NCBI GenBank assembly: GCA_030429175.1
Contig: JAUIDD010000007.1
Span: 30,505-94,504, forward strand
Direction of reading: 5' to 3'
DNA length: 64,000 nt
From: Gammaproteobacteria bacterium
Lineage (GTDB): Bacteria > Pseudomonadota > Gammaproteobacteria > Coxiellales > Coxiellaceae
Positions 39,491-49,400 of this stretch are shown piece by piece. A program made the position numbers and the translations under genes. Numbering within the stretch: position 1 is the stretch's first letter; every line of letters begins with the position of its first letter. The notes under the pieces are model-generated. The model saw only the letters and a program-made list of their open reading frames with translations, made no database searches and was not told the origin of the DNA.

Positions 39491-40801
39491 ATGCGTCAAT
39501 CTGTTCTATCATCACAATCGCAGTCGTTAAGCGTATCACTATTGGGCTGGATTGAGCGTTTGGGTTTGGTGATGCTGTTGGCAATGCCCTTGCTGATGTT
39601 TTTAGGTATTGCTAGTTGTGATATAGCAATCGCTGCAATCGCCGCCTTATTTGTGTTGCGTAGTATGTTGATTAAAGACTTTTCATGGTTGCGTTTGCGC
39701 TGGGTGCAAATTGGTTTGGTACTCTGGTTATATATGATTGCGATCAGTCCATTTGCTCTCGTTGAAACAAAACTTTCTTTTCGACAAGCGATACCTTTTG
39801 GCCGCTATTTATTGTTTGCTGTAGGTTTGCAGTGTTGGCTGTTAGCGCAGCCTCGTTATCGACGCTATTTTATGTATGCGCTTGGCACGACGCTTGTTTT
39901 CATTGCCATTAATACCTTGTTTGCTTTTGTAACAGGTCTAAGTTTGTTTGGTCAAAATGCATTACAATACGAATCTGCGCATCACTCAGTGATGTGGGTT
40001 TGGGATCGGCAGTTTCATCGTCTTTATGGTATCAATGGTAAATTTAATACGGGCATTATGCTGGCTTGGACGATGATACCTTTTTTAGCTTTCTTATTGT
40101 CGCGGATTAAACAATCAATGCACATCCAAAATGCAATCGCACCACTTTTGGGTGTATTGTTGTTGACACTAGCTGTGCTGATGACCGGCGAGCGGATGGC
40201 ACTACTTGAAACTTGTCTGGGATTGTTTTTGATTTTCTGTTTGATGAAGTCAACACGTAGAGTCTTTTTAGGTATTGCAGTGGTGATGGTTGGTTGTGGT
40301 TTATTATTGTTGTTGTTTAAGCCAGGTCTTTGGGATCGTAATGTGACGTCAATTTACGAAAATGTTAGTCATTGGGGGGCACATGATAATGCTTATGCGA
40401 ATATCTTGCGTGCGGCGTGGGATATTTTTTCTACTCACCCACTGTTTGGTGTTGGCTTAAAACAATATTTTCTGCTGTCACAGACGCCACACTATATGGC
40501 ACTATATGCATGGAATACGCATGTGCAGAATATGTATTTAGAATGGTTAACAGGTACCGGCATTATTGGCACGGCTTTATTTTTCGGTCTGCTCGTTTGT
40601 TGGTGTAAGCAATTTTGGCAGCAGCGTGCGAGCCTATTGGCTTCATCAGTTGCAACAGGCGTGTTAATTGCATTTATTTTGCGTATCTGGCCACTTGCTT
40701 CAACAACCAGTTTCTTTTTTGCTTGGGGTGGGATTACTTTTTGGTGGATGGGGGCATGGTTATTAGCGTTGACTAAGCCAAAGGAGCCAGCGCATGGCTA
40801 A
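39491..40801 (+). CDS. waaL: O-antigen ligase/polymerase-like membrane protein
   Basis: 436 residues with about ten to twelve membrane segments. A periplasmic Wzy_C-type loop has FGVGLKQYFLLS and the aromatic and histidine-containing motif ALYAWNTHVQNMYLEWL followed by a GTGIIG turn, as in WaaL ligases. WaaL attaches O-chain to lipid A-core at the periplasmic face. WaaL and Wzy polymerases cannot be fully separated by sequence alone, but position among core transferases favours ligase. It overlaps the next gene by 8 bp. Confidence 0.75.
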   Translation: MRQSVLSSQSQSLSVSLLGWIERLGLVMLLAMPLLMFLGIASCDIAIAAIAALFVLRSMLIKDFSWLRLRWVQIGLVLWLYMIAISPFALVETKLSFRQAIPFGRYLLFAVGLQCWLLAQPRYRRYFMYALGTTLVFIAINTLFAFVTGLSLFGQNALQYESAHHSVMWVWDRQFHRLYGINGKFNTGIMLAWTMIPFLAFLLSRIKQSMHIQNAIAPLLGVLLLTLAVLMTGERMALLETCLGLFLIFCLMKSTRRVFLGIAVVMVGCGLLLLLFKPGLWDRNVTSIYENVSHWGAHDNAYANILRAAWDIFSTHPLFGVGLKQYFLLSQTPHYMALYAWNTHVQNMYLEWLTGTGIIGTALFFGLLVCWCKQFWQQRASLLASSVATGVLIAFILRIWPLASTTSFFFAWGGITFWWMGAWLLALTKPKEPAHG

Positions 40802-41567
40802 ATTATCGGTAGCTATTCCGGTGCATAATGAAGCGCACCGTCTTGAAGCGTGTTTGCGTGCACTTAATTTTGCCGATGAAATCATAATTGTATTGGATAA
40901 TTGCAATGATGATTCTAAAAAGATTGCCGAACAGTTTACCACACATATTATCGAAGGTAGCTGGCCACTTGAGGGGCCACGGCGAATGGCTGCGATTGCT
41001 GCGTGTAGTGGTGATTGGATTTTAGAACTTGATGTTGATGAATATGTGCCAACAGCATTGGCTGCTGAAATTCGTTATGCAGTCGATCATACGGACCGCG
41101 GTTATTTTACCATTCCCTTTAACAACTATATTAATGACAGCTTGGTTAAACGCGGTTGGGGTTGTAGTTGGGGTATTAATGCTAAAAACTGCCTTTTTTA
41201 TCGTGATTCAAAGCATTGGGGTGATCAACGCGTGCATCCTAAAATAACCTTAAAAGGCCCCCAGCAGCATCTTACACATGCTATAACGCATCATATCTTT
41301 AGTGGTGTCAGTGATATGCTGAATCGCTTTAATCGTTATACCAGTTTACGTGCAGCAGATATGGTTGATCATCCACCTGATAATGAAACCTTAAAGCGTA
41401 ATCTTCGTCGTATACTATCACGCTTCTATAAATGTTATTGTAGGCGTCGTGGATTTCGTGAGGGCGTTTATGGTTTTTTAAATGCGTTATTTGCCGGTTT
41501 ATATCCACTGATTTCATATTTAAAATATGAGGAACTTCTTAAACAAAAACACCATCAAATTACTTAA
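40794..41567 (+). CDS. Family 2 glycosyltransferase (WaaE/KdtX-like)
   Basis: 257 residues. LSVAIPVHNEAHRLEACLRAL and EIIIVLDNCNDDS form the nucleotide-binding part, and LELDVDEYV the metal-binding part. The arrangement EGPRRMAAIAACSGDWILELD is typical of the LPS core glucosyltransferase WaaE/KdtX family. It overlaps the ligase gene, so it is co-translated, which supports a role in LPS core assembly. Confidence 0.85.
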   Translation: MAKLSVAIPVHNEAHRLEACLRALNFADEIIIVLDNCNDDSKKIAEQFTTHIIEGSWPLEGPRRMAAIAACSGDWILELDVDEYVPTALAAEIRYAVDHTDRGYFTIPFNNYINDSLVKRGWGCSWGINAKNCLFYRDSKHWGDQRVHPKITLKGPQQHLTHAITHHIFSGVSDMLNRFNRYTSLRAADMVDHPPDNETLKRNLRRILSRFYKCYCRRRGFREGVYGFLNALFAGLYPLISYLKYEELLKQKHHQIT

Positions 41568-41582
41568 CATAGGAGGTTATTG

Positions 41583-42008
41583 ATGAGATTTATACTAACA
41601 ACAATTGCAATTTGTGCAACAGGCATGGCATTGGCTGATAAGCAACCACCCTTAATGAGCTGTAAATCCGAACCTTTAGACAAAAATATTGCAGTTATTT
41701 TTAAAGCGATAACAGCGTGTTATCCAGAATGTAAAGATAAGCACTTCAAAAATTTTAAATCAGATGCGTTAGATAATGGCACTAAAATTTGCCCAGCTCT
41801 TGCAGCGAAACTTGAAAAATCTAAATCTTCACTTAGACAATGGTATAACACGCAGTGTTTGAGAGGCTGCTTAAATGTGATTAAAGAAGAGATTGATCAA
41901 GGTGATAGTATTCAAGCGCAATTGGGCGAAGGTAGTTTTGGCTATTGGGCAAGTACGTATGTCGAAGAGCAATATGAAGATGCTTGCCCTGAAAAAGATG
42001 AAGAGTAA
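41583..42008 (+). CDS. Secreted cysteine-rich protein
   Basis: The frame opens at TTG 41580, but ATG 41583 with AGGAGG six bases upstream is the better start. 141 residues: signal peptide MRFILTTIAICATGMALA, mature part beginning DKQPP with seven cysteines (MSC, ACYPEC, ICPA, QCLRGC, DACPE) and an acidic C-terminus. It is likely an exported disulfide protein. It follows the WaaE-like gene by 15 bp. No family is recognised. Confidence 0.7.
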   Translation: MRFILTTIAICATGMALADKQPPLMSCKSEPLDKNIAVIFKAITACYPECKDKHFKNFKSDALDNGTKICPALAAKLEKSKSSLRQWYNTQCLRGCLNVIKEEIDQGDSIQAQLGEGSFGYWASTYVEEQYEDACPEKDEE

Positions 42009-42019
42009 ATTGATATCTT

Positions 42020-43051
42020 TTAGGTGTTAGTAATCAGAAGAACCTCAGTGGCATCCTTCCATGTGTATGATGGTTGATTGCATAGATTATTATGCTGCTG
42101 CAGCCATAGTGAATCGTCTTGAAGTAACTGCACAGCAGCATGTGCAAATTGCTGTTGGCTTTCTCTAATAAAGCCTGTTTGTCCATCTGTCACACGTTCT
42201 TTGGTTGAGCCGATGCCAGCGGTCACAGCAGGGATACCGAGTGCTTGTGCTTCACCAAGTGCGAGACAATATGATTCACCAGGGTCTCCTCGATATAACA
42301 TCACCCGTGCTTGATTTATTTGCGCGATCAATTGGTCGCGTGGTAATGGTTTGTGAATGATAACACCTTTGTTTGCTAATGTTTTGGCGTGCCTGAGTAT
42401 CCTTTGCATTTTTTGCATGTGAGCTGGTTTTAAGCCAGGATAGACTTCAGGCCCGCAGTAAAGATGTAATTCTGCATTGGGACATTTGGGTGCAATATAT
42501 TGCGCCCAGGTATCGAGCAGCCAATCGAGTGAGCGCAATGGGTTAGAAGTAAAGATTGCGCGTGGTTTAGGTGCTTGCGTTTTAGGGTTGCAAGTGAATG
42601 CGTTATCTACCGCATATGGCACAATGAGCTTATCAGTTTTGGGTAGAAACTTCGGCCAAGTTGAAGCATGGTACTCACCTGAAAAAATCACATCAGGCTT
42701 GTGTTTATAAATGTGTTTGCGATGACGCCACTTGCTTAAGTAGTGAGCTGGATTATGTAAGTACAGTATCTTACGTTTAGCAGGTACTGGATAGGCTGAT
42801 AATAAATGCGGTGTACGGTGTGCAAATACGATATCAGCAACTTCTTGTTTGAATGCAGTTAAAGGCCGCCACATGAGTGTGCTTTCGTCGTACTGTTCAC
42901 CGTTCGTGGTATAGGCTGTGACATTATTACCAGCATCGGCAAGTGCCTTGAGAAAGTGAATACATGCTGATTCAGCACCGCCCATAGCTTGTTTGCCTAG
43001 CATACGACTGCTAAAGTTAACCCCATCGGCGAGATAAATAATGTTACTCAT
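42020..43051 (-). CDS. Family 4 glycosyltransferase
   Basis: 343 residues. N-terminal IIYLADGVNFSSRMLGKQAMG with GGAESACIHFLKAL, a possible acceptor site, and a C-terminal E-x7-E in PGESYCLALGEAQALGIPAV. It overlaps the upstream ELM1-like gene by 4 bp (ATGA). The sugar transferred is unknown. Confidence 0.8.
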   Translation of the reverse strand: MSNIIYLADGVNFSSRMLGKQAMGGAESACIHFLKALADAGNNVTAYTTNGEQYDESTLMWRPLTAFKQEVADIVFAHRTPHLLSAYPVPAKRKILYLHNPAHYLSKWRHRKHIYKHKPDVIFSGEYHASTWPKFLPKTDKLIVPYAVDNAFTCNPKTQAPKPRAIFTSNPLRSLDWLLDTWAQYIAPKCPNAELHLYCGPEVYPGLKPAHMQKMQRILRHAKTLANKGVIIHKPLPRDQLIAQINQARVMLYRGDPGESYCLALGEAQALGIPAVTAGIGSTKERVTDGQTGFIRESQQQFAHAAVQLLQDDSLWLQQHNNLCNQPSYTWKDATEVLLITNT

Positions 43052-44025
43052 AAGTTGATAACCGGTGTTAACAGTTGTTTAAGTGCGGGAATGATGCGAT
43101 TGGTTTCGTCGAGTGGTTGTTTATCCCAGGATTCAAGCTTACCATCGTAGTAACGAACGAAGTGGCGCTTGATGGCATCATCTATGAAGCGTTGGATTTT
43201 TTTGCGTTGCTGTTGCTGTGGTAGGCGCAATAAATACACGGGTTTGCCGCAAAAACAGGCTTCTGAAATCATACTGACTGAATCATCGGTCACCATAATA
43301 ATCTCAGCAAGGCCTAACATCGCGTGGTAAGGATTGGTGCCCTTATTTTGGTAGAGGTAAATGTTAGGATGATTTTTAAAGCGTTGTGCCATATAGCTGA
43401 GGTTTTCTACGCCAGTACGGCGTGAACCACTAATCAGTAATGTGCCTGGGTATGATTTAGCAATTTCTAAAATTTGGTTTGTTAATAATGCAGTATTTTG
43501 AGGGGTGAAATTATATTTCTTTGAGGAGCCGCCAATAAAGATACTTAAGAATGGCGCTTGATAATGTGGATATTGTTGTTTAAACCGTTTCGCTGCTATA
43601 TCTAATATGCCATGTGATACATCATGTGTTGCACCAAAGGTTTCGATTACGTTGTTGCCACGAGTGCGATCGTGCTCAGGTGCTACAACAGCATCAAAGT
43701 AACGGCTGGCTATTGTTGGCTTTTGGACGTGAACAAGTGCAGTTTTGCCTTTGTTCGCTTTTTTGATGGCAAGTGCATAAGGAATAGTCGTGCTACCAGA
43801 ACTGATTACTAAATCGGGCCAGGGTGGCCGTAAGGGCTCGTAACCTGGTGCTATTTGCTGAAGTGCATTCGCATGCCATTGGTTGGGAAGTAGCGACCAG
43901 GGTCTGGCTCGTTTTACCTTTTTTTCAATGTAAGGTAGATCCAGTGCTTGGGCAATACCACGTACTTGCTTTTGAAAAGCAATCACACCTGGTGTGAGTG
44001 TCCAACATGTATATTTCATCGACAT
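43048..44025 (-). CDS. ELM1-family (mitochondrial-fission ELM1-like) protein
   Basis: 325 residues. The family pattern is visible: an early WTLTPGVIAFQKQVRGIAQAL, the PDLVISSGSTTIPYALAI segment, LSIFIGGSSKKYNF, LLISGSRRTG and VTDDSVSMISEACFCGKPVYLL. ELM1-like proteins have a GT-B-like fold and are named for a plant organelle-division protein; bacterial members usually lie in LPS loci. Here it is coupled to a GT4 gene, so a sugar-transfer role is the best guess. Confidence 0.7.
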   Translation of the reverse strand: MSMKYTCWTLTPGVIAFQKQVRGIAQALDLPYIEKKVKRARPWSLLPNQWHANALQQIAPGYEPLRPPWPDLVISSGSTTIPYALAIKKANKGKTALVHVQKPTIASRYFDAVVAPEHDRTRGNNVIETFGATHDVSHGILDIAAKRFKQQYPHYQAPFLSIFIGGSSKKYNFTPQNTALLTNQILEIAKSYPGTLLISGSRRTGVENLSYMAQRFKNHPNIYLYQNKGTNPYHAMLGLAEIIMVTDDSVSMISEACFCGKPVYLLRLPQQQQRKKIQRFIDDAIKRHFVRYYDGKLESWDKQPLDETNRIIPALKQLLTPVINL

Positions 44026-44040
44026 GAGCGGCAGTATAAC

Positions 44041-44307
44041 TTATTCAGTAAGCAATTGCATGGCTTGACATACTTCTTGATTTGGCCTAAGTTTTTTGTG
44101 CGTATGTGCTTCATCAAGCCAAAAACTACAGCTGCGTTTTTGTCCACTTCTGCGGGCTGATTGTGCTTTTTTCAGTTCTAACGCTTGTTGCCATAGTTGT
44201 GTCTGATAATACTGGTGGGTTAACTCGCGTTCTTTAGTGAGTATGGTTAAGAGTGCATTTTGGCCTTGGAGTTGTAAGTCTTTTAAATCATCATAGTGTT
44301 CGTGCAT
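44041..44307 (-). CDS. Small helical protein of unknown function
   Basis: 88 residues, Gln/Leu/Lys-rich and probably all-helical (LLTILTKERELTHQYYQTQL), with no signal peptide or membrane segment. It lies 15 bp upstream of the ELM1-like gene on the same strand. No family recognised. Confidence 0.5.
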   Translation of the reverse strand: MHEHYDDLKDLQLQGQNALLTILTKERELTHQYYQTQLWQQALELKKAQSARRSGQKRSCSFWLDEAHTHKKLRPNQEVCQAMQLLTE

Positions 44308-44329
44308 GGGTACATTACCACCGAGATGA

Positions 44330-44439
44330 ATAAGTTGGCTGATTTTAGTTGATTCAGCACTGTAGTTAACCTATTGATTTAGGTATATTGCATTTTTTTT
44401 GCTATACTTCCAGCAGATGAAAACAATTACGGGGTTCAT
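44330..44439 (+). promoter_or_regulatory. Upstream region of the first repeat paralogue, duplicated at 46300-46414
   Basis: Aligned with 46300-46414 this region shares TTTTAGTTGATTCA, GGTTAAC/AGTTAAC, TATTGATTTA, a TGCTATACT box (44401-44409) and ACGGGGTxxxT next to the ATG. The TATACT is a good -10; the TTGATT is 23 bp upstream of it, too far for a normal -35, so a regulator or another sigma contact may be needed. Confidence 0.5.
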
Positions 44440-46227
44440 ATGTACGCATATATAATGAAGAGAGCACAAGCATCGCTAGATGAAAAGCGTGGATTAAGAG
44501 ATTCTGGAGAGAATGGCGACCCAGAATTAACAGATAAAGATGCTCGTTTGTTGGCTGTTCAATTCGAACTGACATTCAATTTGGGTCAGCTTCAAAAGCT
44601 TTCAGGGTTTGGGGCTGCTGATCACTCTAGCTTATTTGATGAGTTGCATTATGTGTTCACAAAGCAAGATGAGGGAGACCAAATATACAATGTTAAAGTC
44701 ACTCCTAAGGCTGCGTTTTCCGCTGAAATTTTACAGCAAGTTGACACTAAATTGGAACCTGCCCCGCTTTATGTACTCTACACGGACAAGAAATTGAAAA
44801 AAAAACCATCTGTTGATGACATCTGTGTAGCAAAGCCACTAGCACTCGTTTTGATGTCTCCAAAAAATCAGATGAAACCTGACATACGGAGTTATCTACT
44901 AGCATTCACAGATAGCCAAGTTGAATGGCAGAAAATAACTCAAAATATTCAATTCAATTGTGGGGATACGTATGCATTCCCTTCAGAAAAGGATATGGTT
45001 TTTGCATCCAAACAAGTTAGTACTTTTATTGACGATAAAGGTAAACGTAAAAATGCTGATAGCCTCTATGACCAGAGGTATGGATCAGCAGCTAAGGCAA
45101 TGTCTCGGCAGCCTGCTGGGGCATCATCTCTATTCAAACCCTCACAAAAAAAACCTGTTGGCTCGCATGGGGAACCTGAAAGCGTGCGGTCATCTTCATT
45201 CGCTAGCGCTGATAGTGAAGTTTTAAGAAGCTTAGTCAACCAAGCAATATCGGCAGTTTTGAATGAACTTGGATGGAACAGTGAGGCGGGTAAAGTTATC
45301 CAACAAAGTTTTCACAAATTTCTAGACTCTCTAGGTGGACTAAATGAGGGTAAGTCATGGTTTGATCTTGAGGAGATAGTTTCTGACAAAATCAATCAAT
45401 CCCAGCGTAAGCCTTACCAACCTGGAAAGGCTAGCCTGATGATTCAGGCTAATGATGCTGTATTTGCATGGCTTAAAGCTTCCGGAAATATTGGCGATAT
45501 TATCGCATCTAGAATGACAACTGAATCATCTCTATTCAAGTCTCCAGGAAAATCTGTTGGCTCGCATGGGGAACCTGAAAGCGTGCGGTCATCTTCATTC
45601 GCTAGCGCTGATAGTGAAGATTTAAGAGGCTTAGTCACAAAAGCAATATCGGCAGTTTTGGATGAACTTGGAAGGGAGAGTGAGGCGGGTAAAGATATCA
45701 AACAAAGTTTTCACAAATTTCTAGACTCTCTAGGTAAGTCAAATGAGCGTGATTTATGGTCTAATCTTGAAGATAGGATTGCTGAAGCATTCAATCAAAA
45801 CCAGATTGGATCTGGGCAACCAGGAGCCGAGGATAGGGATAAAGTTGAATTTAGATGGCTTGATGCTTCCAAGAATATTGATACTATCACCGCATCTAGA
45901 GAGCTGAAAGCCTTAGTAACAGAAGCAATTTCGCCAGTTTTAGACAAATTTAGGCCGGAAAGTAAAGCGATAGGCAAGATCCAAGAAAGCTTTTCCAAAT
46001 TTCTAGAATCTCTAGGTGGGCCAAATGAGGCTGCTTCATGGACTGATCTTAGAACTATTGTTGAAGACAAAATTGGTCAACTTCAGGATAAACCTTCCCA
46101 ACCTAGAGTGAATATGGACATCGAAGCTGTATTTAAATGGGTTGAGGCTTCCGAACGTATTGATGCTATTATCGCGTCTAGAGCACCAATTGATGACGAG
46201 CAAGATAGGCCGGGCCCGCAGCCATAA
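44440..46227 (+). CDS. Repeat protein A (595 residues), paralogue of the giant protein downstream
   Basis: The N-terminal domain (1-about 210, beginning MYAYIMKRAQ, with FTKQDEGDQIYNVKVTP and LEPAPLYVLYTDKKL) is shared with the next gene. The rest is three tandem modules of 100-130 residues (about 229-360, 361-487, 488-587). Each has L-VT-AISAVLDELG, a helix SFHKFLDSLGG and an end W-x-AS-x-I-x-I-I-ASR. Modules 1 and 2 begin with GSHGEPESVRSSSFASADSE and are nearly identical in DNA. The tail reads APIDDEQDRPGPQP. No signal peptide or membrane segment. The family is unrecognised; a host-directed role is inference from the lineage and modular design. Confidence 0.75.
   Translation: MYAYIMKRAQASLDEKRGLRDSGENGDPELTDKDARLLAVQFELTFNLGQLQKLSGFGAADHSSLFDELHYVFTKQDEGDQIYNVKVTPKAAFSAEILQQVDTKLEPAPLYVLYTDKKLKKKPSVDDICVAKPLALVLMSPKNQMKPDIRSYLLAFTDSQVEWQKITQNIQFNCGDTYAFPSEKDMVFASKQVSTFIDDKGKRKNADSLYDQRYGSAAKAMSRQPAGASSLFKPSQKKPVGSHGEPESVRSSSFASADSEVLRSLVNQAISAVLNELGWNSEAGKVIQQSFHKFLDSLGGLNEGKSWFDLEEIVSDKINQSQRKPYQPGKASLMIQANDAVFAWLKASGNIGDIIASRMTTESSLFKSPGKSVGSHGEPESVRSSSFASADSEDLRGLVTKAISAVLDELGRESEAGKDIKQSFHKFLDSLGKSNERDLWSNLEDRIAEAFNQNQIGSGQPGAEDRDKVEFRWLDASKNIDTITASRELKALVTEAISPVLDKFRPESKAIGKIQESFSKFLESLGGPNEAASWTDLRTIVEDKIGQLQDKPSQPRVNMDIEAVFKWVEASERIDAIIASRAPIDDEQDRPGPQP
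45127..45330 (+). repeat. Near-identical DNA repeat, copy 1 (module start, protein A)
   Basis: Encodes FKPSQKKPVGSHGEPESVRS and the following helix. It is almost base-for-base the same as 45529-45735 and 50271-50483 over about 180 bp. Confidence 0.85.
45529..45735 (+). repeat. Near-identical DNA repeat, copy 2 (module start, protein A)
   Basis: Same block as at 45127-45330. It differs at a few codons at the front (SPGKSVG in place of PSQKKPVG) and then shares the GSHGEPESVRSSSFASADSE core. Confidence 0.85.
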
Positions 46228-46299
46228 AATCAGTTTGAAGTTATTACAGTGCACATGAATGACTGTTCGGGGCGGGCCGAAATACACAGATCCCTTTAA

Positions 46300-46414
46300 A
46301 TTGAATAAGTTAACTGATTTTAGTTGATTCAACAGTGTGGTTAACATATTGATTTATATCTATGGCAATATTTTTGCTATACTCTTAATAGATAAAAACA
46401 AATACGGGGTGAGT
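46300..46414 (+). promoter_or_regulatory. Upstream region of the giant paralogue, second copy of the duplicated control region
   Basis: Matches 44330-44439 as described there; the -10-like TATACT follows TTTTTGC at about 46373-46383, and ACGGGGTGAGT abuts the ATG at 46415. Confidence 0.5.
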
Positions 46415-49400
46415 ATGTACGCATATATAATGAAAAGAGCGCAAGCATCGTCAAATGAAAGGTGGCAACAAAAAGGGTTTGTACGCCCAATAATATCAGC
46501 AGTGAAAGATGATCGATTGTTGGCTGTTCAAGCCGAATTGAAGTTAAGCTATCAGCAGCTTATTAGGTACGCGGGATTTGAAGACGTTGGTTACTCAAGA
46601 TCATTTGCTGATTTGCGTTACGTATTTACAAAACAAGATGAGGGAGACCAAGTATATAGTGTTGAAGTCACCCCTGAGACTGCGTTTTCCGATGAAATTT
46701 TACAGCAAGTTGATGCTAAATTGGAACCGGCCCCTCTCTATGTACTCTACACGGACAAGAAGCTCAATGAAAACCCATCTGTTGATGATATTTGTGAAGC
46801 AGGGCCATTAGCGCTTGTTTTGATGTCTCCAGAAGATCAAATGAAACATAACAAACAGAGTGTTTTGCTGCAATTTACAAAAGACAAAGATAAAAATCGG
46901 GAGATAGCTGGAAATATCGAGGCTAATTGTGATCGTACAGTTTATGCATTTCCTTCAGTAGAGCGAGTAGTTCATACACACAAAGATGTCAATATTTTTA
47001 TTCGTGAAGAAAGTGAACGTGAAATGGCTGACAGCCTCTATGAAACATGGCATGTATTAGATGATAAAAGTGTTGGTTTTGGTGTAGAGGATATGGATGA
47101 TGCAGATGCTGATTTTGCTGAAACTGTAGGTGGAGATATGGATCCACCAAAAGTAGTATTAGATTTGGGTGAGATCATTGCAGACGAAAATGGTGAGATG
47201 CTTAAGCAGAAAATTCCACCGCGAAAATTGAGCCCTATAGATACGATGCGATTTTATTTTACAGAGGCAGTTAATCCACAATCTATGTGGTCATTTATGA
47301 ATGTAGCTAAGAGGGAAGAGATACTTAAGCGCGAATGTCTACGAGGTGATGGGAAAACATTTGAATCGATTAAAAAGTATCAAAAGCAAGAGGAGCAAGA
47401 GGCTTCGCGATATATCGATGAGTTATGCTCTACGTTAAAGGGAATGGGCGTTTCTGAAAAAGCTGATCAAATGACTGTGTTGTACGCACTTACGCAAGGT
47501 GTTGGAGGTTTTTTTCAGAGTTTAGCAAATCCTGCTACCGCTTCAATTCCAGTAAGTCATGAAGGGGATGTGTTGGGTGTTGATCAATCAAAGTCTCGTT
47601 CAACTATGAAAAAGGAAGGGAATTTAATCAGGTTCAACTATACACTACCTCTTATTTTAGGGCCTTTAGGGCCCAATCAAAAAACTGTTGGATTAGCAGA
47701 GGCAACATTAACGTTTGATACTAAGGAACATCCAATCAAGCCACGTATAACAGCTATGCAATATAGTTTCAATGATAAAGCTGTGGTGAAGAATATTAAA
47801 GCAGCTTGTGGTGTTGCGGGTGATGTGACTGATATATCAGTGCAACCGTTGACGAAGGACGAACTTGAACGTCTTAATGCTTCTGAGGATGGTTGGGAAT
47901 TTGTTGACGATGAAGTGTTCGAGCCTAATGATGAGAAGGATCAGCCGCCAATAGATGGTAGATTAATGAGAAAATTAAAAGTATCTCAAGCACCCGCAGC
48001 AGCCAAGGATAGTGACGAAGAATGGGATACTGCTGAAAAAGAATTTCAGGCTGATGAGGCATTAGGTAAAATCCATGTAAAAGTGATTATTCCTCAAGAT
48101 AATGCAGAGAGTCAAAAACTTTTTAAAAACTTAGATAAAAATTTCAATGCTAAAACGTTTAAGAAGTTTGAGAAATCTGGAAATGTAATGCCAGCCCATG
48201 ACCTTGTGATTAAGTCAAGTAAATTCAGTCAACGGACCCATGTGAAGGAACTTGGTCAAACAATGGCAGAACAAATAGAGGGTGCGGGCAGGGCTTTAGC
48301 TGCGCCTAATAATCAGAAATTTAGTTTGGTTTTTAGATCGACAGATGATAAAAATTTATTGGCATACATTACTTGTGTCGATGGTAAAGCTAAAATTGTT
48401 AGCTTCACAAAGGATGTTGCTATCAAGGATAATGCAAAATTATTATCAAAAAATATTATTAACTCATTAAGGCAGCCGTCCGGAACTGTATTTAAACCGG
48501 CAGTTATTACATCAGCACATGAGCCACACGGAGAACAGGTTGCCAAAAGCGCTAAGGATAAAAAATTAGTATCTAGAGAAGAGTTCCAGCAGATATTAAG
48601 TGAAAAGATAGAGTCACTTAGGAAAATCGTAAAGCAAAATGAAGGCTTTGAGGAAACCGTAAAACTTTTTAAAGATAAGATAAAAAGAAGTGAGTCCTTA
48701 ATGACACTATTCAATGATGGTTTATCTGTTAGAATTACGGATATGAATGGGAATATAATTTTTTGTCATGGGAGTAAAAGCTCAGAAGTATACGGGCGAA
48801 AGAGACAAGTTAAATGGAGAGAAGATGACAAAGGGCTTCAGGTTGAATTAAGAGAGATTCGTGGTAGAAAAAAAGTGGCTGAAGTTATAAGCAAAGATTT
48901 AATAACATTGAAGAACAGTATTGATATTTTTATTGTAGAAGCTGCTAGAAAGCAGGGCATGCGTGTGGGTCGTTCAATACTTAGATATATAGATAATTTT
49001 GAAGTTAATAATAAATTTGCAACTGAGCAAGACCCTGATACGTCAGGCCTGAAAGCAGAAACAAGGTCGAATACAAATACTGAATCAGTTACAAACTTCG
49101 AAGAAGCTGAAATAAAAGCTTGGTATGAATTGGAACAGGCAGTTGATAACGCATTTGCAGCTATAGATGATTCGGAAGAAAAATTGTTAAAATTAAATGA
49201 GTGGAAAGCCATTAAAGAAGAGGGTATAGGGCGCTATATGTATATGCCAGAAAAACCACAGCAAATGGTTATTAATCTTACTAATTTAGCAGAAGTTGCA
49301 AGTGAAATTACTGACGAAACAAAACTACCAAAAAGTTTAACTGAAAGTGATAAAGCACGTTTTTTACTAACGCAGATGTTTGCTCTTAATAATTTTTGGT

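Noticed and set aside
46228..46299. A terminator or IS end in the GGGGCGGGCC-containing spacer between the two repeat genes
   Set aside because: No stem with a T-run and no match to the terminal repeats seen elsewhere in the window.
45444..46347. Minus-strand open frames opposite the repeat genes, recurring at 50185-51112
   Set aside because: They recur only because the plus-strand modules are repeated; they lack starts with ribosome sites and have no independent support.
46337..46414. N-terminal extension of the giant repeat protein to 46337
   Set aside because: The paralogue starts at MYAYIMKRAQ, and the extension overlaps the duplicated control region.
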